A DNA stretch of 64,000 nt from Mycobacterium lehmannii (lineage in GTDB: Bacteria > Actinomycetota > Actinomycetes > Mycobacteriales > Mycobacteriaceae), in contig NZ_NKCN01000006.1 of NCBI RefSeq assembly GCF_002245535.1, positions 165,480 to 229,479 of the forward strand, read 5' to 3'. The translations under genes were made by a program, and so were the position numbers. A model generated the notes under the pieces. The model made no database searches, was not told the origin of the DNA, and saw only the letters and a program-made list of their open reading frames with translations. This document shows positions 1 through 7,055 of this stretch, in pieces (the stretch's first letter is position 1; each line of letters opens with the position of its first letter).

Positions 1-594
1 GGCTTGGCCCGGGACCGGCACGGCCATCCCGACCCCGGGCCGATGCGGCGGATGCTGCTGCGAGTCACGCGCTGGGATGTCGGCATCGCGATGGTGATCG
101 CCGGCGCGGTCAACCTGTCGATGGTGTTGGTCGCCGCGACGAACCTGCGGGGCCAGGAAAACACCGACTCGATCGAGGGTGCGCACGCCGCGGTCGGCGA
201 GACCCTGGGGCCGACGATCGCGCTGTTGTTCGCGATCGGCCTGCTCGCCTCGGGGTTGGCGTCGTCGTCGGTCGGCGCGTACGCCGGCGCGATGATCATG
301 CAGGGCCTGCTGCACCGCTCCATTCCGCTGGTGCTGCGCCGCCTCATCACGCTGCTGCCCGCGCTGGCAGTGTTGGCGATCGGCCTGGATCCCAGCCGGG
401 CGCTGGTTTTGTCGCAGGTGGTGCTGTCGTTCGGGATCCCGTTCGCGCTGATTCCGCTCGTGCGGCTGACCAGCGACCGCGCCCTGATGGGCGCCGACGT
501 CAACCATCGGGTGACGACGGCTATCGGGTGGGTCATCGCGGGCCTGATTACTCTTTTGAACGTGGTGTTGATCTATCTGACGCTGACGGGTTGA
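1..594 (+). CDS. mntH: Nramp-family Mn2+/Fe2+ transporter, C-terminal part
   Basis: This is the C-terminal part (about 197 residues) of a proton-coupled divalent metal importer of the Nramp family, an inner-membrane protein. Several hydrophobic segments are visible (roughly residues 28-46, 70-92, 115-131, 138-155 and 172-195), and the stretch SSVGAYAGAMIMQG is typical of the late Nramp helices. The reading frame is open to the left edge, so the start and the N-terminal DPGN metal-binding motif lie outside the window. The TGA stop overlaps the ATG of the next gene (TGATG), which suggests translational coupling. The family call is firm; the metal preference is inferred from the family. Confidence 0.85.
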   Translation, partial: GLARDRHGHPDPGPMRRMLLRVTRWDVGIAMVIAGAVNLSMVLVAATNLRGQENTDSIEGAHAAVGETLGPTIALLFAIGLLASGLASSSVGAYAGAMIMQGLLHRSIPLVLRRLITLLPALAVLAIGLDPSRALVLSQVVLSFGIPFALIPLVRLTSDRALMGADVNHRVTTAIGWVIAGLITLLNVVLIYLTLTG

Positions 595-1655
595 TGCACA
601 CCTACTTCGCCTACGGCTCGAACCTCAACGTCCACCAGATGGCGTTGCGGTGCCCGGCCGCGGCGCATCCGCGGCCGGCGATGCTGACCGACCACGACTG
701 GCTGATCAACGAGCGCGGCGTCGCCACGGTCGAACCGTTCCACGGGTCCGAAGTGCACGGTGTGCTGTGGCAGCTCAACGACCGCGATCTGGCGGTGCTC
801 GACAGCGCCGAAGGCGTTCCGGTGCGTTACCGCCGCGACCGGCTCACCGTGCACACCGACGACGGGCCCGCAGAGGCGTGGGTGTACATCGACCACCGCG
901 TCGAACCGGGTCCGCCACGACCGGGCTACCTCGAGCGCATCATCGACGGAGCCCTGCACCACGGCCTGCCATCCCGCTGGATCGATTTCCTCAAGCGGTG
1001 GGATCCGGCGCATTGGCCCGGCCGCTGCGGCCGATCCGATATCCCTGCCCCACAGTCGCTTTCGGAACTCCTGGCGCAGCCGGGCATCGTCGAGGAGCGG
1101 ATCCTGCGGTCCCGCTTCGGTTTTCTTGCCATCCACGGCGGCGGCCTCGAGCAGATGACCGACGTGATCGCCGAACGCGCCGCCGACGCCGCGGGCGCCT
1201 CGCTGTACACGGTGCGCCATCCCGACCACTATCCACACCATCTGTCCTCGGCGCTGTACCTGGCGCGAGAGTCCGAACGTCTCGCGGAGTTCCTCGACCA
1301 CGTCGACGTCGCGGTGTCACTGCACGGGTACGGCCGCGTCGGTCGCAGCACCCAGTTGCTCGCGGGCGGGCGCAACCGCGCACTGGCCGAGCACCTCGCC
1401 GAACACGTCGAAGTGCCTGGCTACCAAGTCATCACCGATCTCGACGCGATCCCGCGCGAACTGCGCGGGCTGCACCACGACAACCCCGTCAACCGCGTCC
1501 GCGAGGGTGGCGCGCAACTCGAGCTCACACCGCGGGTGCGCGGCATCAGCCCGCGCAGCCAACTACCCGGCGACGACGGGCTCACACCGGCGACCTCCGC
1601 GTTGGTCCAAGGGCTCGTCGCCACCGCGCAATCCTGGGAACTACGCTCGGCCTAG
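594..1655 (+). CDS. Gamma-glutamylcyclotransferase-like / poly-gamma-glutamate hydrolase-like fusion protein
   Basis: This 353-residue protein appears to join two families. Residues 1 to about 135 look like a gamma-glutamylcyclotransferase (AIG2-like) domain: it opens with YFAYGSNL and carries the acidic motif in DSAEGVPVRYRR, where the family's catalytic Glu lies. Residues from about 165 resemble the zinc-dependent poly-gamma-glutamate hydrolase family (phage PghP/YmaC type), with FLAIHGGGLEQMT and VSLHGYGR as candidate metal-site segments. Both families act on gamma-glutamyl bonds. The ATG at 594 is preferred over a longer upstream frame because it overlaps the transporter stop. The substrate is unknown; glutathione-like, mycothiol-unrelated or polyglutamate substrates are all possible. 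No signal peptide is visible, so it is probably cytoplasmic. Confidence 0.75.
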   Translation: MHTYFAYGSNLNVHQMALRCPAAAHPRPAMLTDHDWLINERGVATVEPFHGSEVHGVLWQLNDRDLAVLDSAEGVPVRYRRDRLTVHTDDGPAEAWVYIDHRVEPGPPRPGYLERIIDGALHHGLPSRWIDFLKRWDPAHWPGRCGRSDIPAPQSLSELLAQPGIVEERILRSRFGFLAIHGGGLEQMTDVIAERAADAAGASLYTVRHPDHYPHHLSSALYLARESERLAEFLDHVDVAVSLHGYGRVGRSTQLLAGGRNRALAEHLAEHVEVPGYQVITDLDAIPRELRGLHHDNPVNRVREGGAQLELTPRVRGISPRSQLPGDDGLTPATSALVQGLVATAQSWELRSA

Positions 1656-2740
1656 TGCGTATCGCAACCATCGCGGCCCTGCTTCTCCTTGTGCTGGCCG
1701 CCGCACCGGTTCATGCCCAGCCCGCCGCCGCCGACGCGACCCTCGAGCGTGCCGTCGCGGAGGAAGGTCTCGCCGGCGGGATCGTCGTGATCCGCGATGG
1801 AGCACACCTGACCCGGTACTCCGCCGGATATTCCGACCTCGACACCCAAGCCGCATTCGCACCGAACACCCACGTGCGTGTCGGTAGCATCACGAAAACC
1901 TTTGTGGCCGCGACGGTTCTGCAGCTGGTCGCCGAGGGCAGGGTCGGGCTCGACACACAGATCGAGACGTACCTGCCCGGCCGCATCCGGGGCGAGAACA
2001 TCGACCCCACGGCCATCACCGTGCGCGAGCTGTTGCGCCACCAGAGCGGCCTGCCCGAATACTTCGACGACCTGACCGAACTCCCCGACCAGCCCGTGAA
2101 CGGCGACCAACTGCTCGACATGGCGCTGGCCCGGCCCGCGCAGTTCGCCCCCGGCGCGACGATGAAGTACACCAACACCAACTACATCGTCGCCGGCCTG
2201 CTGATCGAGAAGGTGACCGGCAGACCGGCGACCGACGAGATCACCGCGCGAATCATCGCGCCACTGGGGCTGTTCGACACCTACTTCCCCGCGCCGGGCG
2301 AGCACGGCCTGCGGGTGCCGTTCGCCCACGGCTACGAACTGGTCGACGGCAGACGCACCGACGTCACCGACTTCAACGCCTCTGCGGCGTGGACGGCGGG
2401 CGGGTTGGTGTCGACGGACGAGGACACCACGGCGTTCATCACGGCACTGCTCGACGGGCGCGTGGTTCCCCGGCCTCAGCTCGACGAGATGATGCGGACC
2501 GTCCCCATGCCGGACGCCGACGGTCTGCTCGACTATGGGCTGGGTCTCGGGCGGGTGTCGTTGCCATGCGGCGTCACCGCGTGGGGCCACGGCGGCGACA
2601 TCGCCGGGTATCACAGCTTCGCGGTCAAGACCTTCGACGGGCCTGCGATCTCGGTGACGCTGACGCAGTCGCCGGAGTCGACGGCGCCCGCCGAGGATCC
2701 GCGCGGAGATGTCCTGACGGCGCTCTACTGTCCCGCCTGA
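1655..2740 (+). CDS. Secreted serine hydrolase (class C beta-lactamase / D-Ala-D-Ala carboxypeptidase fold)
   Basis: This 361-residue penicillin-binding-protein-like hydrolase starts with a signal peptide: a hydrophobic run at residues 3-17, then a likely cut after VHA at about 21. The nucleophile motif SITK is at about residues 78-81, the YTN (YxN) motif near 169, and HGG near 311, giving the full S-x-x-K / Y-x-N / H-G-G set. Members cleave D-alanyl peptides, beta-lactams or esters, so the exact substrate is open. The start is a GTG that shares its G with the TAG stop of the fusion gene upstream, so the first three genes of the window look like one transcript. A cell-envelope role is likely. 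Confidence 0.85.
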   Translation: MRIATIAALLLLVLAAAPVHAQPAAADATLERAVAEEGLAGGIVVIRDGAHLTRYSAGYSDLDTQAAFAPNTHVRVGSITKTFVAATVLQLVAEGRVGLDTQIETYLPGRIRGENIDPTAITVRELLRHQSGLPEYFDDLTELPDQPVNGDQLLDMALARPAQFAPGATMKYTNTNYIVAGLLIEKVTGRPATDEITARIIAPLGLFDTYFPAPGEHGLRVPFAHGYELVDGRRTDVTDFNASAAWTAGGLVSTDEDTTAFITALLDGRVVPRPQLDEMMRTVPMPDADGLLDYGLGLGRVSLPCGVTAWGHGGDIAGYHSFAVKTFDGPAISVTLTQSPESTAPAEDPRGDVLTALYCPA

Positions 2741-2759
2741 GACCGTCCGACCTGAGCAC

Positions 2760-2786
2760 CCATCCGCCGCGCCTGCGGCTCCGAAT
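2760..2786 (+). promoter_or_regulatory. Candidate SigK-dependent promoter of the sigK operon
   Basis: CCATCC at 2760-2765 and CCGAAT at 2781-2786 match the -35 and -10 elements reported for mycobacterial SigK promoters, here 15 bases apart. The -10 ends 8 bases before the GTG at 2795, so a transcript would be leaderless or nearly so. It lies directly ahead of the DUF1365-sigK-rskA run, which would make sigK autoregulated. Confidence 0.6.
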
Positions 2787-2794
2787 ACCTCCAT

Positions 2795-3568
2795 GTGGAT
2801 GGTTCCTACCTGTACCGCACCCGGACGGCGCATTTGCGTCGTGCGCCGGTGTACCACCATTTCGAGCATCATGGATACAGCTGGCTGGTCGACGTCGACC
2901 GGCTACCGCGGGTCCCATGGTGGCTGCGCCCCTTCGCGCGCTTCGACGCCCGCGACCACCTTCACGGCGCCCCGGGCGACTCGCTGCGCCAGCGCATCGA
3001 CGCGTTCCTGTGGGATCGCGGTGTCGACCTGGGCGGCGGGCGCGTCACCGCGTTGCTGCAGGCGCGGGTGGCCGGCTACGCGTTCAACCCGGTGACGCTG
3101 TACTGGTGCCACGACACGGCAGGCGTCGTGCGCCACATCGTCGTGGAGATGCACAACCACCGCGGTGAACGGCACGCGTATCTGCTGCCGCCGAGCCCGG
3201 ATGGGACGTCGATGGCGCCGAAGAGGCTGCGGGTGTCGCCGTTCAACGGCACCGACGGTCACTACCTGGTGCGCGCGCCGCACCCTGGCGACGAGGTGAA
3301 CGTGACCGTATCGCTGCACCGCGGCAACGGCCCGGCGTTCATCGCCACGGTGCGTGGCGCACGCAGGCGCGCGGGTGTCGCCGAGGTGCTGCTGATGCAG
3401 GCGAAGGCCCCGCTGGCGCCGTTGATGACGGCGCTGGAGTACCGGCTCCAGCACCTCACGCTATGGCTGCGGCGTGTCCCCCTGGTGCGCGGCGCCGAAG
3501 CGGTCGGCGAAACTGTCGCTCCGACAGCAGCTTTCGTCGGCAACACCGCCAGATCGCGATATTCATGA
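2795..3568 (+). CDS. DUF1365 family protein (Rv0448c-like)
   Basis: This 257-residue protein belongs to the DUF1365 family, recognised by the opening SYLYRTRTAHLRRAPVYHHF, the stretch RFDARDHL and GYAFNPVTLYWC. The biochemical role is not established. In M. tuberculosis the homologue (Rv0448c) lies in the sigK locus between a flavoprotein gene and the cyclopropane-synthase-like ufaA1, which hints at lipid modification. Here neither neighbour is present and the gene runs straight into sigK: its TGA overlaps an ATG at 3565. The GTG at 2795 fits a leaderless start from the SigK-like promoter just upstream; an ATG at 2793 is in another frame. The last 20 or so residues look poorly conserved, perhaps because the downstream genes were deleted. 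Confidence 0.85.
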   Translation: MDGSYLYRTRTAHLRRAPVYHHFEHHGYSWLVDVDRLPRVPWWLRPFARFDARDHLHGAPGDSLRQRIDAFLWDRGVDLGGGRVTALLQARVAGYAFNPVTLYWCHDTAGVVRHIVVEMHNHRGERHAYLLPPSPDGTSMAPKRLRVSPFNGTDGHYLVRAPHPGDEVNVTVSLHRGNGPAFIATVRGARRRAGVAEVLLMQAKAPLAPLMTALEYRLQHLTLWLRRVPLVRGAEAVGETVAPTAAFVGNTARSRYS

Positions 3569-4146
3569 CGGTGCACACGCGGGTGGCTAGGCTACCGCTG
3601 GTGACCACGGACCTCGACGAGTTGCTTCGCCAGGTTGCCGAGGAGAACGTCGAGGCCTTCGCCACCTTCTACGACCGCACCCGTGCGCGGGTGTTCGGCC
3701 TGGTGACCCGGGTGCTGCGCGATCCCGGGTACAGCGAGGAGACCACGCAGGACGTCTACCTGCAGGTATGGCGCACCGCGGGAAGCTACGACCCTTCGGC
3801 GGGTTCCCCGCTGGCGTGGCTGATGACGCTCGCGCACCGCCGGGCGGTCGACCGGGTGCGGTCCGAGCAGGCGGCGACGCAGCGAGAGGACCGCTACGGC
3901 GCGGCCACCGTCGAACTGCCCTCCGATCACGTCGCCGATTCGGTGATCATGCGCGACGAGCGCCGCCAGGTCGCCAACTGCTTGGGATCGCTGACGGATG
4001 TGCAGCGTGAGTGCATCCAGCTGGCCTACTACGAGGGGCTGACCTACGCCCAGGTCTCCGAACGGCTGTCGGCGAACCTCGCCACCATCAAATCGCGGAT
4101 GCGCGACGGCCTCCGCGGTCTCCGCAAGTGCTTGGGGATGGCATGA
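3565..4146 (+). CDS. sigK: ECF RNA polymerase sigma factor SigK
   Basis: This 193-residue ECF sigma factor directs RNA polymerase to SigK promoters. Region 2 covers about residues 25-95 ([28 protein letters not shown]) and the region 4 helix-turn-helix about 135-190 ([21 protein letters not shown]). It resembles M. tuberculosis SigK closely along its whole length. The ATG at 3565 overlaps the upstream stop as ATGA. A GTG at 3601 is a serious alternative: TAGGCT at 3588-3593 sits 7 bases before it, with ATGACG 17 bases further up, as for a leaderless start, and it removes an N-terminal tail. The gene ends in an ATGA overlap with rskA, its anti-sigma factor. Confidence 0.9.
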   Translation: MTVHTRVARLPLVTTDLDELLRQVAEENVEAFATFYDRTRARVFGLVTRVLRDPGYSEETTQDVYLQVWRTAGSYDPSAGSPLAWLMTLAHRRAVDRVRSEQAATQREDRYGAATVELPSDHVADSVIMRDERRQVANCLGSLTDVQRECIQLAYYEGLTYAQVSERLSANLATIKSRMRDGLRGLRKCLGMA

Positions 4147-4865
4147 CCGAGCCCATGGATAGCGACCTCGGCGCACTCGCGGCGCCCTACGCCCTGAACG
4201 CGATCTCCGATTCCGAACGTGAGGAAGTCGACCGCCGCGTCGCGGCCGCGCCCCCCGCCGTCGCGCAGGCCTTTGCCGAGGAAGTGCGCAATGTCCGGGA
4301 GGCCATGGCGGTCGTGTCGGCCGCCACCGCCGCCGAACCGCCTCCGCATCTGCGTGAGCGCCTACTGGCCGAGATCGGCGACGGACGAGCGGAACCGGTA
4401 CGCCAGTTGCGGCCGCGTCCGACGCGTTGGCAGAAGACCGCGCTGGCCGCTGCTGCCGTGGTCGTGGTCGGCGCGGGAGCCCTGGGCGTCGGTCTGGCGC
4501 TGCGACCGGCCGACAAACCCTCGACCGCCGAGCAGGTGTTCGCCGCGCCCGACGTGCGCACCGTCTCGGGGGAGATTCCGGGCGGCGGCACCGCGACGGT
4601 GGTGTTCTCGCGCGAGAAGGATGCCGGGGTGCTGGTGATGAACAACGTCACCCCGCCGCAACCCGGCACCGTCTACCAGATGTGGCTGGTCGACGCGGAG
4701 GGTCCGCATCCTGCGGGCACTATGGACTCGCAGTCCGTGGCGCCGTCGACGACGGCCGTGCTGCCCGACCTCGGCGACTCGAGCACGCTGGCCTTCACCA
4801 TCGAACCCCCGGGTGGTTCGGCGGAGCCGACCGGCGAGCCGTTCGCCGAGCTGCCTCTGGCCTAG
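4143..4865 (+). CDS. rskA: Anti-sigma-K factor RskA
   Basis: This 240-residue membrane anti-sigma factor should hold SigK inactive and release it after regulated proteolysis. The cytosolic N-terminal sigma-binding domain ([16 protein letters not shown], residues 6-20) is followed by one transmembrane helix at about 98-120. The extracytoplasmic RskA C-terminal domain is seen in [11 protein letters not shown] and [12 protein letters not shown]. Length and layout match the M. tuberculosis protein (about 232 residues). It is translationally coupled to sigK through ATGA at 4143-4146. Nothing unusual is seen; the key features are intact, so SigK should be under normal control here, unlike in M. bovis where RskA is mutated. 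Confidence 0.93.
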   Translation: MTEPMDSDLGALAAPYALNAISDSEREEVDRRVAAAPPAVAQAFAEEVRNVREAMAVVSAATAAEPPPHLRERLLAEIGDGRAEPVRQLRPRPTRWQKTALAAAAVVVVGAGALGVGLALRPADKPSTAEQVFAAPDVRTVSGEIPGGGTATVVFSREKDAGVLVMNNVTPPQPGTVYQMWLVDAEGPHPAGTMDSQSVAPSTTAVLPDLGDSSTLAFTIEPPGGSAEPTGEPFAELPLA

Positions 4866-4868
4866 TGG

Positions 4869-4927
4869 TCTGCACCGATTTCTGCGAGACGGTCGTGATT
4901 TCCGCGGAAGCACAGCCCTGGTGCAGA
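4869..4927. terminator. Inverted repeat between convergent rskA and ybdK-like genes
   Basis: TCTGCACC (4869-4876) is perfectly complemented by GGTGCAGA (4920-4927), with a partly palindromic core around TTCCGCGGAA in between. It fills most of the gap between two convergent genes, so a bidirectional terminator is the natural reading. No U-tract follows, as is usual in mycobacteria. Confidence 0.45.
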
Positions 4928-4953
4928 TTTCGGCGTACCCCAGGCCGGTCGGC

Positions 4954-6054
4954 CTACGCTCCCGCCAGCGTCGCCTCGGCCGCCTCGGCCACGACGTCGC
5001 CCACGTCCCGGCGGCGCTGCCACGCCCGCCGCTGCCGGACGGCGCCGTTGCCCTGTTCGGTGACGCGGCGCAACTCGTCGAACACCAGGTCGTAGTCGCC
5101 AACGGCTTCGAGCGCGGGCCGTACGTGCTCGACGAGCCGGTCCAGCAGCTCTCGCGCGGGCACCCGCTGATGGCTTTCCAGCAGGTCGACCGCATCGCCG
5201 TCGAGGCCGTCGCGCGCGGACTTCCAGTACGCGGCCTTGAGCGCATGCGCGGCGAGCGGCGGTATCGGCTCGCCGCGCCGCTCATCCTCCAACGCCGTCA
5301 TCACCGCGGCCCGGGTCAGCGCGGCCAGCAGGACGGTCTCGGCCGCCGTCGCCGGCACGTCGGCGACGCGCACCTCGATCGTCGGGAAGTTCTTCGACGG
5401 CCGCACATCCCAATAGACCATGCCGTCGTCGCGCATCGCGCCCGCCTGTTGCATCATCTGCACGACGGCGTCGTACTCGTCGACGGAGTCGAAGTGCGGC
5501 GGCGGGCCCGCGCTGGGCCACCGCGCCCACAGCACACTGCGCCAGCTGGCGTAGCCGGTGTCGGAGTTGCGGTAGATCGCGGAGTTCGCGCTCAGCGCCA
5601 GCAGGCTGGGCAACCAGGGCCGCAGCCGGTTGCTCACCCGGATCGCGGCTTCGCGGCTGGGCACCGCCACGTGCACGTGGCAGCCGCAGATGCCCTGCTC
5701 GTGCGCGATCATGCCGAACTTCTCGCCGATCTCCCGGTACCGCGGAGTGTCGGTGATGGGGAACTCCTGCGGAAGCGTGGGCGGCAGCCCGACGGCCAGC
5801 AGTTGGGCCCCGGCGGCGCCCGCGGCCTCGGCGGAAAGTCGGCGAAGCCGCAGCAGCTGGTCGCGCAGTTCGCGGGAGGAGGCGACCACCTCGCTGGTGG
5901 TTTCGACCTGGCAGGTGGTCAGTTCGAGTTGCAGCTTCACACCGCGCGTTACCGCCTCGCGGGCGACGGCCTCGTTGAGCGCGACAGGTTCCCCGCTCGC
6001 AGGGTCAACGAGCAGGAACTCTTCTTCGACGCCGATCGTGGGATGCGTGGCCAT
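4954..6054 (-). CDS. YbdK-type carboxylate-amine ligase (glutamate-cysteine ligase family 2)
   Basis: This 366-residue ATP-grasp-like enzyme of the GCS2/YbdK family corresponds to Rv0433 of M. tuberculosis. Family members join a carboxylate, usually glutamate gamma-carboxyl, to an amine such as cysteine, with only weak glutathione-precursor activity known for E. coli YbdK. The N-terminal TIGVEEEFLLVD motif supplies the acidic metal-binding residues; further landmarks are CGCHVHVAVPS (about 125-135) and SKNFPTIEVRVAD (about 225). Mycobacteria use mycothiol, so the physiological product is uncertain. The ATG at 6054 begins the conserved MATHPTIGVEEEF stretch. It is divergent from the F420 oxidoreductase gene across a region that contains a perfect inverted repeat. 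Confidence 0.88.
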   Translation of the reverse strand: MATHPTIGVEEEFLLVDPASGEPVALNEAVAREAVTRGVKLQLELTTCQVETTSEVVASSRELRDQLLRLRRLSAEAAGAAGAQLLAVGLPPTLPQEFPITDTPRYREIGEKFGMIAHEQGICGCHVHVAVPSREAAIRVSNRLRPWLPSLLALSANSAIYRNSDTGYASWRSVLWARWPSAGPPPHFDSVDEYDAVVQMMQQAGAMRDDGMVYWDVRPSKNFPTIEVRVADVPATAAETVLLAALTRAAVMTALEDERRGEPIPPLAAHALKAAYWKSARDGLDGDAVDLLESHQRVPARELLDRLVEHVRPALEAVGDYDLVFDELRRVTEQGNGAVRQRRAWQRRRDVGDVVAEAAEATLAGA

Positions 6055-6077
6055 GGGTCAACTGGTGCCGAAATATT

Positions 6078-6114
6078 GATCCGGCCCGTCGGATGATTCA
6101 CGACGGGCCGGATC
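6078..6114. repeat. Perfect 14-bp inverted repeat in a divergent intergenic region
   Basis: Arms at 6078-6091 and 6101-6114 are exact reverse complements around a 9-base loop. The element lies upstream of both flanking genes (starts at 6054 on minus and 6237 on plus), so it cannot be an ordinary 3' terminator of either. An operator or a structured leader is possible. Confidence 0.6.
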
Positions 6115-6224
6115 GGGGCAATAAATCCTTCAAGTCTGGGGACTCCGATGATTCGAAGTCGGCGGCAGATGTATTGCCCGAAGCTTCTGCGCGCCAAACA
6201 TCCTTTGTCGACCTGCGACCCTCC

Positions 6225-6230
6225 TACGAT
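6225..6230 (+). promoter_or_regulatory. -10 element of a leaderless promoter
   Basis: TACGAT (TANNNT type) ends 6 bases before the GTG at 6237, the spacing expected if transcription starts at or next to the start codon. No Shine-Dalgarno sequence is present, which supports a leaderless mRNA. The -35 is not clear. Confidence 0.5.
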
Positions 6231-6236
6231 CGATCC

Positions 6237-7055
6237 GTGACCAAACCCTTCCGCTTCGGCGTCGGTCTGCAGGCCGCGCGCCGTCAGAAGTCGGTGCAGG
6301 ACTGGGCGCGCCGTGCCGAGGACATGGGCTACGACATCGTCCACGTCGCCGACCACCTCTACACGACTGCGCCGTTCCCGATGATGACGGCAATGGCAAT
6401 GGCGACCGAACGGCTCCGCGTGGGCACGTTCGTGCTCAATGCCGGCTTCTACCGGCCCGCGCTGCTGGCGCGGGAGGTGACCACGCTGCGTGATCTCAGC
6501 GGCGGGCGCTTCGACCTCGGGCTCGGCGCCGGCTATGTCAAGGAGGAGTTCGAACAGGCTGAGCTGCCGTATCCCTCGGCCGGTCAGAGAGTGGACTGGC
6601 TGCGCCACGTGACCGAGCACATGACCGAGCACGCGCCCGATGTGCCGATCCTCATCGCGGGCAACGGCGACAAGCTGTTGACGCTGGCCGCTCAGCACGC
6701 CGACATCATCGGGCTGACCGGGGGCGCCCCGATCACCGCGACGTCCGATCCGCTCGCCGACCGCATCGCGTTCGTGCGCCAAGCGGCCGGTGACCGGTTC
6801 GACGACCTCGAGCTCAACATCGCCGTCACCGCCATGCCGACCGACGATTCCGGCAGGCCCGACCTGTCGATCACGAGCCGGTTCCTCCCCCACTTGTCAG
6901 AAGAGGAGCTGCTGGCTACCCCCGCGGTGTTGTCGGGGTCGACGAGCGAGATCGCCGACACGCTGCGCGGCTACCGCGAGACGTACGGCATCAGCTACAT
7001 CACCGTCCAGCAGCTGCACGCCGAGCCGTTCGCGAAGGTGATCGCCGAGCTTTAA
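6237..7055 (+). CDS. LLM-class F420-dependent oxidoreductase
   Basis: This 272-residue flavin/F420-type luciferase-like (TIM barrel) oxidoreductase would use reduced cofactor F420 for hydride transfer to an unknown substrate. Landmarks are FRFGVGLQAARRQKSVQDW at the N-terminus, the LSGGRFDLGLGAGYVKEEF signature at about residues 85-103, PILIAGNGD near 140, and a C-terminal YRETYGISYITVQ. It resembles the TIGR03621 subgroup, common in mycobacteria. The GTG at 6237 is chosen because the conserved sequence begins there and a -10 hexamer lies at leaderless spacing; a longer frame from 6093 has no family similarity. Its TAA overlaps the stop of the convergent monooxygenase gene by 4 bases. Confidence 0.85.
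   Translation: MTKPFRFGVGLQAARRQKSVQDWARRAEDMGYDIVHVADHLYTTAPFPMMTAMAMATERLRVGTFVLNAGFYRPALLAREVTTLRDLSGGRFDLGLGAGYVKEEFEQAELPYPSAGQRVDWLRHVTEHMTEHAPDVPILIAGNGDKLLTLAAQHADIIGLTGGAPITATSDPLADRIAFVRQAAGDRFDDLELNIAVTAMPTDDSGRPDLSITSRFLPHLSEEELLATPAVLSGSTSEIADTLRGYRETYGISYITVQQLHAEPFAKVIAEL

Noticed and set aside
4813..6096. 427-codon plus-strand frame over the YbdK-type gene
   Set aside because: It is antisense to a well-recognised enzyme, with composition typical of a shadow frame (Arg, Gly, Ala rich).
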